Of a DNA stretch of 64,000 nucleotides, positions 7,052 to 15,791 are shown in pieces. A program made the position numbers and the translations under genes. Every line of letters starts with the position of its first letter. The first letter of the stretch is position 1. Below the pieces are notes generated by a model that was not told the DNA's origin, made no database searches, and saw only the letters and a program-made list of their open reading frames with translations. The stretch lies in the NCBI GenBank assembly GCA_963753225.1, contig CAVWBQ010000018.1:1-64000 (forward strand), in the 5' to 3' direction. Source of the DNA: Palsa-504 sp963753225 (GTDB lineage: Bacteria > Actinomycetota > Actinomycetes > Streptosporangiales > Streptosporangiaceae).

Positions 7052-8059
7052 ATGGAATACATCCACCTTGGCCGTTCCGGTCTTTCCGTGAGCCGCCTCT
7101 GCCTCGGGACCATGAACTTCGGGCCGCTGACCCCCGCCGCCGAGGCGGAAGCGATCATGGATCACGCGCATGAGATCGGCATCAACTTCTTCGACACCGC
7201 CAACCGCTACGGCGGCGTGCAGAGCCCGCCCGGCGCGCTGGCCCAGCACGAGCAGGCGCATGCCGGCTGGACCGAGGAGATCATCGGCGACTGGTTCGCG
7301 TCCGGCGGCGGCCGCCGGGAGCGCACCGTGCTCGCCACCAAGCTGTACGGAGCGATGGGCGACTGGCCCAACGAGGGCAAGCTGTCCGCGCTGAACATCC
7401 GGCGAGCCTGCGACGCGTCGCTGCGCCGGCTGCGTACCGACTACATCGACCTGTACCAGATGCACCACGTCGACCGGGACAGCCCGTGGGACGAGATCTG
7501 GCAGGCGATGGAGGTGCTCGTCGCCCAGGGCAAGATCCTCTACGTCGGCTCGTCCAATTTCGCCGGCTGGCACATCGTGCAGGCCAACGACGCCGCCGCC
7601 GCCCGCGGGTTCTTCGGCCTGGTCAGCGAGCAGTCCATCTACAACCTGCTGACCAGGGAGATCGAGCTCGAGGTGCTGCCCGCGGCGATCGAGTACGGTG
7701 TCGGCGTCATCCCGTGGTCCCCGCTCGAGGGCGGCCTGCTCGGCGGCGTGCTGAAGAAGGAGCGCGAGGGCCGGCGCCGTCTGGCGGGCCGGGCCGCCGA
7801 CACGCTGCGGCGGCACCGCGAGCAGATCGCGGACTACGAGGTCCTGTGCGACGAACTCGGCGAGCAGCCGGCCCACGTGGCGCTGGCCTGGCTGCTCCAC
7901 CAGGAGGGCGTCACCGGGCCGATCATCGGGCCGCGCACCCAGGATCAGCTGGACGACGCGCAGCACGCGATCACCGTCCACCTCGGTGAGGACGTGCTCA
8001 AGCGGCTCGACGACATCTTCCCCGGATACCAGCCCGCGCCGGAGCATTACGCCTGGTAA
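7052..8059 (+). CDS. Aldo/keto reductase
   Basis: 335-residue NADPH-dependent oxidoreductase of the AKR superfamily (TIM barrel), reducing aldehydes or ketones. The catalytic tetrad is visible: Asp48 and Tyr53 in F-F-D-T-A-N-R-Y, Lys97 in A-T-K-L-Y-G, and His138/139 in Q-M-H-H-V-D. The cofactor-binding end is I-G-P-R-T-Q-D-Q-L. The N-terminus M-E-Y-I-H-L-G-R-S-G is the usual one for the YghZ/potassium-channel-beta-like subgroup. The ATG at 7052 has a GAAAGG ribosome site at 7037-7042. It starts 29 bp after the CGNR gene and may share its transcript. Substrate unknown. Confidence 0.93.
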   Translation: MEYIHLGRSGLSVSRLCLGTMNFGPLTPAAEAEAIMDHAHEIGINFFDTANRYGGVQSPPGALAQHEQAHAGWTEEIIGDWFASGGGRRERTVLATKLYGAMGDWPNEGKLSALNIRRACDASLRRLRTDYIDLYQMHHVDRDSPWDEIWQAMEVLVAQGKILYVGSSNFAGWHIVQANDAAAARGFFGLVSEQSIYNLLTREIELEVLPAAIEYGVGVIPWSPLEGGLLGGVLKKEREGRRRLAGRAADTLRRHREQIADYEVLCDELGEQPAHVALAWLLHQEGVTGPIIGPRTQDQLDDAQHAITVHLGEDVLKRLDDIFPGYQPAPEHYAW

Positions 8060-8069
8060 AACTGCCTGG

Positions 8070-9284
8070 ATGAGCGACCTGGCCGAACAGGAATCCCCGG
8101 TTCCCCCGCTGCTCCGGGATCGTTCCGGCGTGCACCGGGTCACCAATATCGAGCTCTTCTTCGACCTGGTGTACGTGTTCGCGGTCACCCAGCTGTCGCA
8201 CTACCTGATCGGCCACTCCACGGCCGTCGGCGCACTGCAGGCCGGGTTGCTGCTGGCCATGGTCTGGCTGGTCTGGGCGTACACCACGTGGGTCACCAAC
8301 TGGCTCGACCCGGAGCTGATGGCCGTGCGCCTGCTGCTCGTGGTGCTGATGCTGGTCAGCCTGGCCATGTCGGCGTCCTTGCCGCGGGCGTTCGAGGACC
8401 TGGGCCTGTGGGTCGGCGGGGCCTACGCGCTTCAGCAGATCGGCCGCACCTTGTTCATGGTGATCGCGCTGCGCGGGCACCCGCTGGAGGCCAACTTCCA
8501 GCGCATCCTGGCCTGGTGCGTGGCCAGCAGCGCGTTCGCGCTGGCCGGGGGCCTGGCCCACGGCCACGCCCGCGCCTTGCTATGGGTCGGCGCGGTCTGC
8601 GTCGACCTGCTCGGCGGGGTGGTCGGCTTCGCCACCCCGGGTCTCGGCCGGTCCCGTACCTCGGACTGGACCATCGAGGGCGGCCACTTCGCCGAGCGCT
8701 GCCAGGCGTTCATCCTGATCGCGCTGGGTGAGTCGATCGTCATCATCGGGGCGACGCTGACCGGCGTGAAGCCAGTCACCGCGGCCAGCGTGGCGTCGTT
8801 CGTCGTCGCGTTCGCCGGCTCGGTCGCGCTGTGGTGGCTCTACTTCGACCAGAGCGCCGGGGCAGCGGCGGAGATGATCGCCCGCTCGGACGACCCCGGC
8901 CGGCTGGGCCGTTCCGCCTACCACCTCATCCACCCGGTGATGGTGGCCGGCATCATCGTCTGCGCGGCCGCCGACGAGAAGGTCCTGGTCGACCCCGGCG
9001 CGGTCGCGAGTACGGCCTCGACGTGGATGATCCTGGGCGGCCCGGCGCTGTTCCTGGCCGGACACGCCGCCTTCAAGCTCGTGGTGTGGCGCGTCCTGCC
9101 CTGGCCGCGGCTGGCCGGGATCGCGGTGCTCGGCCTGCTGGCCCTGGCCGCCCACGCCATCCCGGCCCTGGCCCTAGGCACCTGCGCCGCAGTCCTGGTC
9201 ATTGCCGTCGCCGCCAGCGACCGCCTGCCCTGGCTTCCCCATCCCGCCGAGTCACCCGGACTCGCAGACGACCCGCCGGCGTGA
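8070..9284 (+). CDS. LtrA-like membrane protein
   Basis: 404-residue integral membrane protein of the low temperature requirement A (LtrA) family. The signature E-L-F-F-D-L-V-Y-V-F-A-V-T-Q-L occurs at residues ~29-43, and E-R-C-Q-A-F-I-L-I-A-L-G-E-S-I-V-I-I-G in the middle is the second conserved block. About 10-12 hydrophobic spans follow. The ATG at 8070 is 10 bp after the reductase stop, so the two are probably co-transcribed. The molecular function of the family is not established; the name comes from a Listeria cold-growth mutant. Confidence 0.92.
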   Translation: MSDLAEQESPVPPLLRDRSGVHRVTNIELFFDLVYVFAVTQLSHYLIGHSTAVGALQAGLLLAMVWLVWAYTTWVTNWLDPELMAVRLLLVVLMLVSLAMSASLPRAFEDLGLWVGGAYALQQIGRTLFMVIALRGHPLEANFQRILAWCVASSAFALAGGLAHGHARALLWVGAVCVDLLGGVVGFATPGLGRSRTSDWTIEGGHFAERCQAFILIALGESIVIIGATLTGVKPVTAASVASFVVAFAGSVALWWLYFDQSAGAAAEMIARSDDPGRLGRSAYHLIHPVMVAGIIVCAAADEKVLVDPGAVASTASTWMILGGPALFLAGHAAFKLVVWRVLPWPRLAGIAVLGLLALAAHAIPALALGTCAAVLVIAVAASDRLPWLPHPAESPGLADDPPA

Positions 9285-9771
9285 TCCCAGGCACCTGCAC
9301 CTGCCACCACGACTGACGCTCTCAGCCTTCGCCCCGACCGCACGCCCGGCCCCTGTCGCCCGACTCGCGAGGCGTTGCCCCCAACACGCTTTCCAGGTCT
9401 GTGGACGTGCGTTCGCGGCAGGTCAGCATGGTCTGTGACCTGGAGCTGCGGTCTGGTCCGGTCCTTCGCGTACGCCCTCGAACCTCGGCGAATGAGACCA
9501 GAACTGAGACCGGCGCGGCCCCGTCCCTAAAGGTTTCAAGAGCGTACGTGATTCACTGTCCGCCACCGTTCTCGCCTGGGCTCTTATCATGTCCGCCTGC
9601 TGCGTCATCCAAGATCATCCCGTGCATATCCCGTGAGGACACGTCATCGCGGCTGCCGACAGCGCCATCCGGGCGTACCGTGGCGGCGAATGCCACCAGG
9701 CGCACGCCGCCTCGGGCCGACGGTGTGATCGAATACCTAACAGTGCGATCGGATCTCCGAGGGGACAGATC
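9285..9771. other. Intergenic region, nothing recognised
   Basis: About 490 bp. Short open frames exist on both strands but have no family resemblance, no convincing ribosome site and mixed codon use. The last part holds the likely promoter and the GAGGGGAC ribosome site of the CBS gene. Confidence 0.4.
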
Positions 9772-10224
9772 ATGGCAGACGCCTCAGCCCAGCATCCGGC
9801 GCCGTCCCCGGCCACGGTCGCGGACATCATGCATCCGCCGGTGACGACGGTTAACCAGAACGACCACGTGGCCGCAGCCGCCTACCTGATGGAGCGCGGG
9901 GCTGGGACTGCCCTGATCGTCACGCGGGGACAGACCGGCGAGCCGATCGGCATCATCACCGATGCTGACATCTCTCGCGCGGTCGCGGACGGGAAGAACC
10001 CGAGCGACGTCCGAATTTATCAGCTGATGACCACTCGCCCGACCGTCATCAGCACCACGGCAAGCATCCGTGACGCGGCCAAGGTCATGACGAGCGGGCA
10101 CTTTCGCCACCTGCCGGTCATGGGAGACGCTGGCCTGGTCGGCATCGTGGACATCACCGACGTAATGCGCGCGCTGCTCAACGTATCCGAGGCCGGGGCG
10201 GAGGAGCCGTCATCTGATCCGTAG
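9772..10224 (+). CDS. CBS-domain pair protein
   Basis: 150 residues made of two CBS domains with little else. CBS1 is V-A-D-I-M-H-P-P-V-T-T-V (about 16-27) through G-I-I-T-D-A-D-I-S-R; CBS2 is Q-L-M-T-T-R-P-T-V-I-S-T through G-H-F-R-H-L-P-V-M and G-I-V-D-I-T-D-V-M-R. Such stand-alone Bateman modules bind adenine nucleotides and sense energy charge or act on partner proteins. The ATG at 9772 has a strong GAGGGGAC ribosome site. It is isolated on both sides, so no partner can be named. Confidence 0.93.
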   Translation: MADASAQHPAPSPATVADIMHPPVTTVNQNDHVAAAAYLMERGAGTALIVTRGQTGEPIGIITDADISRAVADGKNPSDVRIYQLMTTRPTVISTTASIRDAAKVMTSGHFRHLPVMGDAGLVGIVDITDVMRALLNVSEAGAEEPSSDP

Positions 10225-10825
10225 CACGATTCCGAATGTCCAGATCAGTCCGTCGTTGTCGGATGAGTCAGGTCCCAGGAGCCAAGGCTTAGCCGTACTC
10301 GTCTACGTCAGCGGGTATCGCTCGCGGCCGAGACGGCAGCTGAACAGTCGGCCTTAACGATCGTTAGGTCGTGCGACCAGGCATTGCCTGCGACTGCTCA
10401 TCCAGATCACCCTCATTGTCGTGGTTGGTCTGGTGACATGCCGCTAGCGTTCGCGTCTGGCCGCTTCATCAGGCATGCGGCGCGCGGCAGGGACGGCGGA
10501 TTGAGCCGCGCCTGGGTTGATCTGTCCGTCGGTACCGGTTCCGTCTGGCCGGTAAGGCCCTTTCTGGGCGCACGGGAGTGTCACGGGCGTACTGTCGGAG
10601 GGACCAGTACCGGCGTCTGCTGGTCGAACACCGCCGTCTGCTGCTGGCGTACCAAGGGAGGGCTAAAGGGTTTGCCGTCCTTGTGCGACCTGGAAACATG
10701 AGGCTGATTTCGCTCTTGCAGCGGGGAGTGGCCCACGGGCGCTGGCCTGGCCAGGGCACGCGTGCCGTCATAGCCGTATGCGCAGGTGATGCCGGGCGCC
10801 GCGAGGAGCCGCGGATCTTCCGGCG
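10225..10825. other. Intergenic region upstream of the sigma-factor pair
   Basis: About 600 bp with no convincing gene. Some open frames run through it but none resembles a known family. It should contain the promoter for the tandem sigma-factor operon; I could not pick out a reliable -35/-10 pair. Confidence 0.35.
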
Positions 10826-11401
10826 GTGGCTCAGGTGAGCGGTGGCAGGATCCCGGCGGATCATGCCCGGGAGCTTGCCGACTGCTTCGCCGCGTGCTCT
10901 GCGGGCGTGTTCGGGTACGCCTGTGTGCTTACCCGTGGCGACCGTGCCCTGGCCGAGGACCTGGTCCAGGTCACGTTCATCGCCGCCGCGGAGCACTGGC
11001 CGACGGTGAGATGCCTGTGCCAGGCCCAGCGCGTCAGCTGGCTGCGAACGACCGCCGGGAACCTCGCGGTCAGCGCGTTCCGCCGCAATCAGGCCTTCCG
11101 CGACCGCCTGCCGGTCCTGGAGGCACGATACCGGCCCCCGGCAGCGGACACGCATGCGCAAGCCCTGCAGGCCATCGCGCTGGAGCGGTGGTGGCAGATC
11201 GTCCAGGGGCTGCCACCGCAACAGCACGCGGTCGCGGCGATGCGCTGGCTGCTCGGCATGAATAACTGCCAGATCGCCGCGAGGCTCGGCATCGCCGACG
11301 GGACCGTGGCGGCGCACGTCTCGGCCGTCCGGGGCAAACTCACCGCAGGCATGGGGCCATACGACCCGTTTGGCAGCGACGAGGAAGGACCATCGTCATG
11401 A
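10826..11401 (+). CDS. ECF-type RNA polymerase sigma factor
   Basis: 191 residues, normal size for an extracytoplasmic-function sigma factor. Sigma2 is residues ~14-75: L-A-D-C-F-A-A-C-S-A-G-V-F-G-Y-A, then D-R-A-L-A-E-D-L-V-Q-V-T-F-I-A-A-A-E-H-W and V-S-W-L-R-T-T-A-G-N-L. Sigma4 is ~115-175: I-V-Q-G-L-P-P-Q-Q-H-A-V-A-A-M-R-W with the recognition helix N-C-Q-I-A-A-R-L-G-I-A-D-G-T-V. It starts at GTG 10826 (another GTG at 10835 is possible). It overlaps the next sigma gene by ATGA, so the two are translationally coupled. No anti-sigma factor is adjacent. Confidence 0.9.
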   Translation: MAQVSGGRIPADHARELADCFAACSAGVFGYACVLTRGDRALAEDLVQVTFIAAAEHWPTVRCLCQAQRVSWLRTTAGNLAVSAFRRNQAFRDRLPVLEARYRPPAADTHAQALQAIALERWWQIVQGLPPQQHAVAAMRWLLGMNNCQIAARLGIADGTVAAHVSAVRGKLTAGMGPYDPFGSDEEGPSS

Positions 11402-12255
11402 CGCCCGAGGGGAACGACACCACGCGCACACCCGGGGACGAACTTCTGGCTCGTCTGTACCAGCAGGGCACCGGCCGGCAGGCGGCACGGTACGCCGCGA
11501 CCTACGATGCCGGGGCCGGACTGACACGGTTCAATGCCTGGCTGAACGAGCACACCGCGGCTGACCCCGTCATCGCCGCGATCAAAGCTGATGCCGAGGC
11601 TATCCCGGTTCTCTCGCCGGCAGCGCCAACCCAGACTCCGCCGGCCGGCGAGGTCATCATGCCCGATGCCGTCGCGCCATCCGCGACGGCGGACATGGGC
11701 TGGAGCGCCGACCGCGCGGTCCTCGAGCTGTACTACGAACACTACCGGTCGCTGGTGCGCCTGGCCGCCATGCTGGTGCGGGACACCCCGGTGGCCGAGG
11801 AAATCGTGCAGGACGCCTTCGTGGCGATGCACGGGGCATGGCCGCGGCTGCGGGACGAGCAGAAGGCTCTCGCCTACTTGCGCCAATCTGCGGTGAACCG
11901 GTGCCGGTCCGTGTTGCGGCACCAGGCGGTCGTCGGTCCCAGCCTGCAAAAGGGGCCCCCGGACCGGCCGGGCGCCGCGCACGACGCCCTCGTCGCGCTG
12001 GAGCGGGACAGTGTCAGGGCCACGCTGCGCGACCTGCCCGACCGGCAGCGCGAGGCGATCGTGCTGCGGTATTACGCGGACCTGTCCGAGGAGGAGATCG
12101 CCGCCGCGATGGGCATCAGCCGCGGTGCCGTGAGGAGCCATACTTCCCGCGGGATGTCCGCGCTCCGGGCAGCTCTCGAACGGGACACCTCGCAACCCGC
12201 CGATCCTCCGCACAGCGGGGATGCCGGGTCCGGCCGTGAGCCCGACGTGCCATGA
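11398..12255 (+). CDS. ECF-type sigma factor with N-terminal extension
   Basis: 285 residues. Residues ~105-270 are a SigE-type ECF sigma factor: L-Y-Y-E-H-Y-R-S-L-V-R-L-A-A-M-L-V, then A-E-E-I-V-Q-D-A-F-V-A-M-H (sigma2), L-R-D-L-P-D-R-Q-R-E-A-I-V-L-R-Y-Y, and S-E-E-E-I-A-A-A-M-G-I-S-R-G-A-V-R-S-H (sigma4). The first ~100 residues are unusual: a helical piece (D-E-L-L-A-R-L-Y-Q-Q-G-T-G-R-Q-A-A-R) and a Pro/Ala-rich linker. Such a small helical protein may be encoded separately downstream of single sigma genes elsewhere, so this could be a fusion; that is inference. The two sigma factors may act in sequence or the first may modulate the second. Confidence 0.88.
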   Translation: MTPEGNDTTRTPGDELLARLYQQGTGRQAARYAATYDAGAGLTRFNAWLNEHTAADPVIAAIKADAEAIPVLSPAAPTQTPPAGEVIMPDAVAPSATADMGWSADRAVLELYYEHYRSLVRLAAMLVRDTPVAEEIVQDAFVAMHGAWPRLRDEQKALAYLRQSAVNRCRSVLRHQAVVGPSLQKGPPDRPGAAHDALVALERDSVRATLRDLPDRQREAIVLRYYADLSEEEIAAAMGISRGAVRSHTSRGMSALRAALERDTSQPADPPHSGDAGSGREPDVP

Positions 12256-12365
12256 GCAGAAGCTAGCCGCTTGCCCTGCTGAGCCTGCTCGGCCTGGTCT
12301 CGCTGATCGTCTCTCGGTGGACCGGCGTCGTCCTGATCCCGGTCGCCGGGACCGGCGCCGCCTAG
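12252..12365 (+). pseudogene. Short membrane peptide broken by an in-frame stop
   Basis: An ATG overlapping the preceding sigma gene by ATGA opens a frame M-S-R-S, then TAG (12264-12266), then P-L-A-L-L-S-L-L-G-L-V-S-L-I-V-S and on to a second TAG at 12363-12365. Ignoring the first stop gives a 37-residue single-span peptide. The overlap and the hydrophobic run suggest a once coupled small gene now interrupted at codon 5. Evidence is thin. Confidence 0.3.
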
Positions 12366-12471
12366 ACCCTGTTGCCCTGGGAGAGCTGGCTGCCCGCAAG
12401 CAGCTGCCTCCGTCATAACCACGAGCCGGGCGCGCTCATGACCCTGCGCGCCCGCCGGAAAGGAACTCATC

Positions 12472-12717
12472 ATGAACGGAACCATCATCGCAGCGCTGCC
12501 CCTCGCCGTCATGTTCGGCTTTGCCGGTTACCGCGTCGGCACCGGGCGTGGCCGCCCGGCGCTGGGGACGGTGCTGGGCTTGGCCCTGGGCCTCATCGGG
12601 CTGGGCATCTTCATCCTCATCCCGCGCACGGCCGAGGCGCAGGCGCGGCGCGACCGCGAGCGCGCTGAGCGGCAGCAGCCCGAGCAGCTGACCGAGAACC
12701 AGGGCACCGTGCGATGA
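12472..12717 (+). CDS. Small two-span membrane protein
   Basis: 81 residues with hydrophobic spans at ~5-22 and ~28-50 (a G-x-x-L-G-L-A-L-G-L-I-G-L-G-I-F-I-L-I glycine-rich helix), followed by a charged Arg/Glu/Gln tail (A-Q-A-R-R-D-R-E-R-A-E-R). The ATG at 12472 has a GGAAAGGA ribosome site. It overlaps the next gene by ATGA, so the pair is coupled and may assemble together. No family recognised; it lies ~220 bp after the sigma genes and could belong to their regulon. Confidence 0.7.
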   Translation: MNGTIIAALPLAVMFGFAGYRVGTGRGRPALGTVLGLALGLIGLGIFILIPRTAEAQARRDRERAERQQPEQLTENQGTVR

Positions 12718-12989
12718 CTGATCAGGCTACGGCCGAGACCCGGGCGCAGCAGCCCTGCCAGCCTGCGCCAGCCCAGCATGACACGCTGGCCGTGCTGGCG
12801 TTTATTTTCGGCATCGTGCTCTGGCCGCTGGGCATTTACCTGGGCCACGCCTCCTGCCAGGAAGCCGTCCTGGCCGGGCGCAAGCGCTCAGCCCTGGCGC
12901 TGGCCGGGATGACCGTGGGCTACGCGGCCGTGTCCGTCATATCCGTGCTATTCGTGTCGGGCCTGGTCGGAATCGCGACCGGCCACTGA
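12714..12989 (+). CDS. DUF4190-like small membrane protein
   Basis: 91 residues: a polar Gln/Pro-rich N-terminus (1-25), then two hydrophobic spans. The spans carry the pattern L-A-V-L-A-F-I-F-G-I-V-L-W-P-L-G-I-Y-L-G-H and S-A-L-A-L-A-G-M-T-V-G-Y, which is the usual layout of the DUF4190 family found beside many actinobacterial genes. Function unknown. It starts within the stop of the preceding gene (ATGA), implying a two-gene unit. A palindrome at 13024-13038 follows and may end the transcript. Confidence 0.72.
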   Translation: MTDQATAETRAQQPCQPAPAQHDTLAVLAFIFGIVLWPLGIYLGHASCQEAVLAGRKRSALALAGMTVGYAAVSVISVLFVSGLVGIATGH

Positions 12990-13023
12990 AGCTGAGCGGC
13001 AGCAGTGCGGGCCTGTCATAGCT

Positions 13024-13038
13024 TCCCGCGCCGCGGGA
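13024..13038. terminator. Possible terminator palindrome
   Basis: Inverted repeat TCCCGC / GCGGGA (13024-13029 and 13033-13038) with a 3-nt loop, 35 bp after the DUF4190-like gene. There is no T-run, so it is only a candidate. Confidence 0.3.
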
Positions 13039-13236
13039 TGGAACTAAGCCGCAAAATGATGGTCAGGGACAGGATCGAACTGTAGGGTGCACGGCGAGAA
13101 GGGACTTCCTCCCGGGGCCTGGCAGGTCACGCTGGACGTGAAGCGAGTCCCCGATGCGGAGCGGCTGCTTCAAAGCGTGCTGGGCTGGGCTGTGGGCGCT
13201 CCGCCGGCGCCGCCGGCGGGCCGTGAGGAGGGTGCG

Positions 13237-14232
13237 ATGACGGCGGTGCCTGATCCGGCGCACGTCCCGGCTGATGGGAGTGCCATCGGGGCGAGGGCTG
13301 GAAAGGCCCGGGGGCCTGTCCGGGGCGACCCCGGCCGCGCCGCCCGGCTTTTCGCCGACGCCGAGCGCGCCGCCCAGTCGATCACCGATGAGTACTGGAA
13401 AGCAGGGACCCTGTGCGAGCTGGCGGAGGTCCTGGCGGTCACCGACCCCGGCCGTGCCGAGCGCATCGCCCGGTCGCTCACCTTCGAGTACAACAGGGTA
13501 TGGGTGCTGGCCGCCGTCGCGGGGCTGCTGGCGGCCGCCGACCCCGGCCGCGCCGCCCGGCTCATCGCCGACGCCGAGCGCACCGCCCAGTCGATCATCA
13601 ACGAGCGCGAGAAGGGATGGGCACTGCTCGGCGTCGTGCGGCCGCTGGCAGCCATCGCCCCCGACCGCGCCGAGCGCCTCGTCGCCGGGTTCGGTGACTT
13701 CATGCCCACCATCTCGTCGATCACCGTTGAGGACATGAAGGCACGAGGACTGGGCTATATCGCGGAGGCGCTGGCGGCCACCGACCCGGGCCGCGCCGAG
13801 CGCATCGCCCGGTCGCTCACCTTCGAGTACAACAGGGTATGGGTGCTGGCCGCCGTCGCGGGGCTGCTGGCGGCCGCCGACCCCGGCCGCGCCGCCCGGC
13901 TCATCGCCGACGCCGAGCGCGCGGCCCGGTCGTTCACCGCCGAGGATGCCAAGGCATCGGCACTGGCCGCCGTCGCGGAGGCGCTGGCGGCCACCGACCC
14001 GGGCCGCGCCGAGCGGATCGCCCGGTCGATCGCCGACGAGCGCGAGAAGGGATGGGCACTGGCCGCCGTCGCGAAGGCGCTGGCGGCCACCGACCCCGCC
14101 CGCGCCGAGCGTATCGCCCAGTCGATCACCGATGAGTACCTCAAGGCGTCAGCGCTGACCAATCTCGCGAGGGCGGCGGTCCAGCACGCGGCTGATGATC
14201 CCGAAGCCGCGGAGCCCGAACGCGGCCGTTAA
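13237..14232 (+). CDS. Alpha-helical repeat protein (HEAT/TPR-like), unknown function
   Basis: 331 residues built almost entirely of ~33-residue helical repeats of the form D-P-G-R-A-E-R-I-A-R-S-I-x-D-E-x-x-K-A-x-A-L-A-A-V-A-E-A-L-A-A-T, at least seven copies, each a helix pair. Repeats of this kind usually make protein-binding scaffolds. The ATG at 13237 with GAGGAGG at 13225-13231 is preferred; the frame is open back to a GTG at 13087 and those 50 residues (V-P-D-A-E-R-L-L-Q-S-V-L-G) look like the tail of another protein. A 339-bp unit is nearly duplicated inside the gene, so copy number has changed recently. No partner is evident. Confidence 0.75.
   Translation: MTAVPDPAHVPADGSAIGARAGKARGPVRGDPGRAARLFADAERAAQSITDEYWKAGTLCELAEVLAVTDPGRAERIARSLTFEYNRVWVLAAVAGLLAAADPGRAARLIADAERTAQSIINEREKGWALLGVVRPLAAIAPDRAERLVAGFGDFMPTISSITVEDMKARGLGYIAEALAATDPGRAERIARSLTFEYNRVWVLAAVAGLLAAADPGRAARLIADAERAARSFTAEDAKASALAAVAEALAATDPGRAERIARSIADEREKGWALAAVAKALAATDPARAERIAQSITDEYLKASALTNLARAAVQHAADDPEAAEPERGR
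13441..13919 (+). repeat. Internal 339-bp-spaced DNA duplication
   Basis: Positions ~13441-13580 recur at ~13780-13919 with only two differences near the start; from about 13459 onward the two are identical for over 120 bp. The spacing is 339 bp (113 codons), keeping frame. Synonymous positions match as well, pointing to recent unequal recombination or gene conversion. Confidence 0.85.
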
Positions 14233-14549
14233 CACCATGGTTCCTCGCCGCCGGTACGCCATCCCGCGTGTAGCGGACCCCCGCTCTGCCCCGGCAAACC
14301 CGTTGGCACCGTTGGACGGGAACCCGCACCGATCGGCTTAGCGCGGTGCCGGAGACCGCGTGACGGCGAGCAGCCACATACTCAGGGAAGCGGGGCCAGC
14401 CGCCCGGCGTCGGCCGCCGTGCCCCGTCAGCGCACCCGCGCGAGAGGGGCGCGGCTCAGCCGACGCCCCCGGCGCGGAACAGTCCCAGCCCGGGAGATCG
14501 CCGGCCAGCTGGCCGTTCTGGGGTCATCCAGGTGTCTAGGCTCGGTGCC
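14233..14549. other. Intergenic region, nothing recognised
   Basis: About 315 bp between the repeat protein and the DUF6183-like gene. I find no gene, hairpin with T-run or repeat that can be supported. Confidence 0.35.
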
Positions 14550-15791
14550 ATGGTCGATCGGGTAGAGCAGATCGTGGCGACGTTGCCGGAGTTGACGGAC
14601 GTCACGGGCGTATGCGAGGTGGCGGACCGTCGGCTGGCGCAAGGCGATGCCGCCTTCGTAGCAGAACTGGGGATCGCTCTGGCCGAGAGGTGCGGCCCTG
14701 CCGCCGGCCAGGTATGGCAGTACGAGAGCGTCTTCGCTCACGTTGTGCGGATGCTGACCATCACACCTGGCCACAAGAACATCGAGCAAGCGCTCCGGCT
14801 GGTTGCAGCGGCGGGATCAGGCGGCCGGACCGGGGACCGCTTTTTGGCGTCACTGCTCGCCTTCGGTCAGCCGCCGGAGGACCTGGCCGTGGTGTTCGCC
14901 GAGGGTAGCGCGCCCGCGGCTGCGTCGGAGGAGCTTCGGGCCTGCCTTGTTCATGAGTTGGTGCTCAGAGGCGTGGCAGTCACCGAGGTGCCCGGGATCG
15001 CCCGATGGGCGAGCTCGCTTCACTGGCGTCACCACCGGCTGGGCTGGCTGCCGCTCTGGCTCTCCGGCGTGGAAGAGGCTCAGCATCTGCCCCACTACAC
15101 CGCCCGCTCCAGCGCCTACCCGGGCTCGTTCGGCCCGTCTGAAGGGCCTGGCCTGCTGCAGGACCGTGCACTTACCGCTGGCGTTCCGGCCGCGCGGGAG
15201 ACGACGACACCATCGATGGCTTCGGCCATGGCGGTGGCGGTGGCGAACTGGGCCGAGAAATCCAACGGGCGTATCGAGGCCAGGGTCTTCGATCTCGCCG
15301 AGCCAGTGGATACGCAGGTGGTCCCGGACACGCTGGCAGCGGTGGGCCTGGAGTGCCTGAGCGGGCTCACCCAGCGGAGCAGGTTCTCGACCTCCTCCTG
15401 CCCGCCTGCCCAGGCGTGGCAGATGCTCTTCTTTGCGGCATCGGTGGGAGGCGCGTACAACAGCGGGTGCCTTGGGGCTTACGGTCGCCTCGCGGCGTGG
15501 CGGTCCCTGGCCGGGATCTCGGGTGCCGCTGAAGGGGCATCGGCCGCGGAGGTGGAACGCCGGGTACAGGAATGTGACTGGTTCAGCTTCGACGCCGACA
15601 CGGGCTGGTTCGAGCAGGTGGCCTGGGACATCGGCCTGGCAGCGGTCAGGCCAGGGCGTCAGCGTCTGGCGGTGCTGGCCGCAACCGACACCGATTTAGA
15701 CGACCGGCAGGGGCCGTCCTCGACGGACCGGAAATTCCCTCGCGACCGCCCCATCGGGCACGCGGGCACGAGCCTCTTCGTCCCGAACTAG
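14550..15791 (+). CDS. DUF6183-like protein
   Basis: 413 residues, soluble, mixed helical. The C-terminal third (A-W-Q-M-L-F-F-A-A-S-V-G-G-A-Y-N-S-G, G-A-Y-G-R-L-A-A-W-R-S-L-A-G, then R-V-Q-E-C-D-W-F-S-F-D-A-D-T and W-D-I-G-L-A-A-V-R-P) resembles a family of Streptomyces and related proteins annotated DUF6183; the family name is from memory. Function unknown. ATG 14550 is preferred over a GTG six codons upstream. The last ~75 bp of the gene, including the stop codon, are repeated imperfectly at 17770-17847, which marks the edge of a decayed segment. Confidence 0.7.
   Translation: MVDRVEQIVATLPELTDVTGVCEVADRRLAQGDAAFVAELGIALAERCGPAAGQVWQYESVFAHVVRMLTITPGHKNIEQALRLVAAAGSGGRTGDRFLASLLAFGQPPEDLAVVFAEGSAPAAASEELRACLVHELVLRGVAVTEVPGIARWASSLHWRHHRLGWLPLWLSGVEEAQHLPHYTARSSAYPGSFGPSEGPGLLQDRALTAGVPAARETTTPSMASAMAVAVANWAEKSNGRIEARVFDLAEPVDTQVVPDTLAAVGLECLSGLTQRSRFSTSSCPPAQAWQMLFFAASVGGAYNSGCLGAYGRLAAWRSLAGISGAAEGASAAEVERRVQECDWFSFDADTGWFEQVAWDIGLAAVRPGRQRLAVLAATDTDLDDRQGPSSTDRKFPRDRPIGHAGTSLFVPN

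Noticed and set aside
5120..8188. Minus-strand open frame of over 1000 codons
   Set aside because: It lies antisense to the CGNR and aldo/keto reductase genes and out of frame with the MFS gene; its translation is Arg/Gly/Ala-rich with no domain, the usual shadow of high-G+C coding DNA.
9401..9844. Plus-strand frame entering the CBS gene
   Set aside because: It overlaps the CBS gene in another frame, and its own sequence is Pro/Arg/Ser-rich without any motif.
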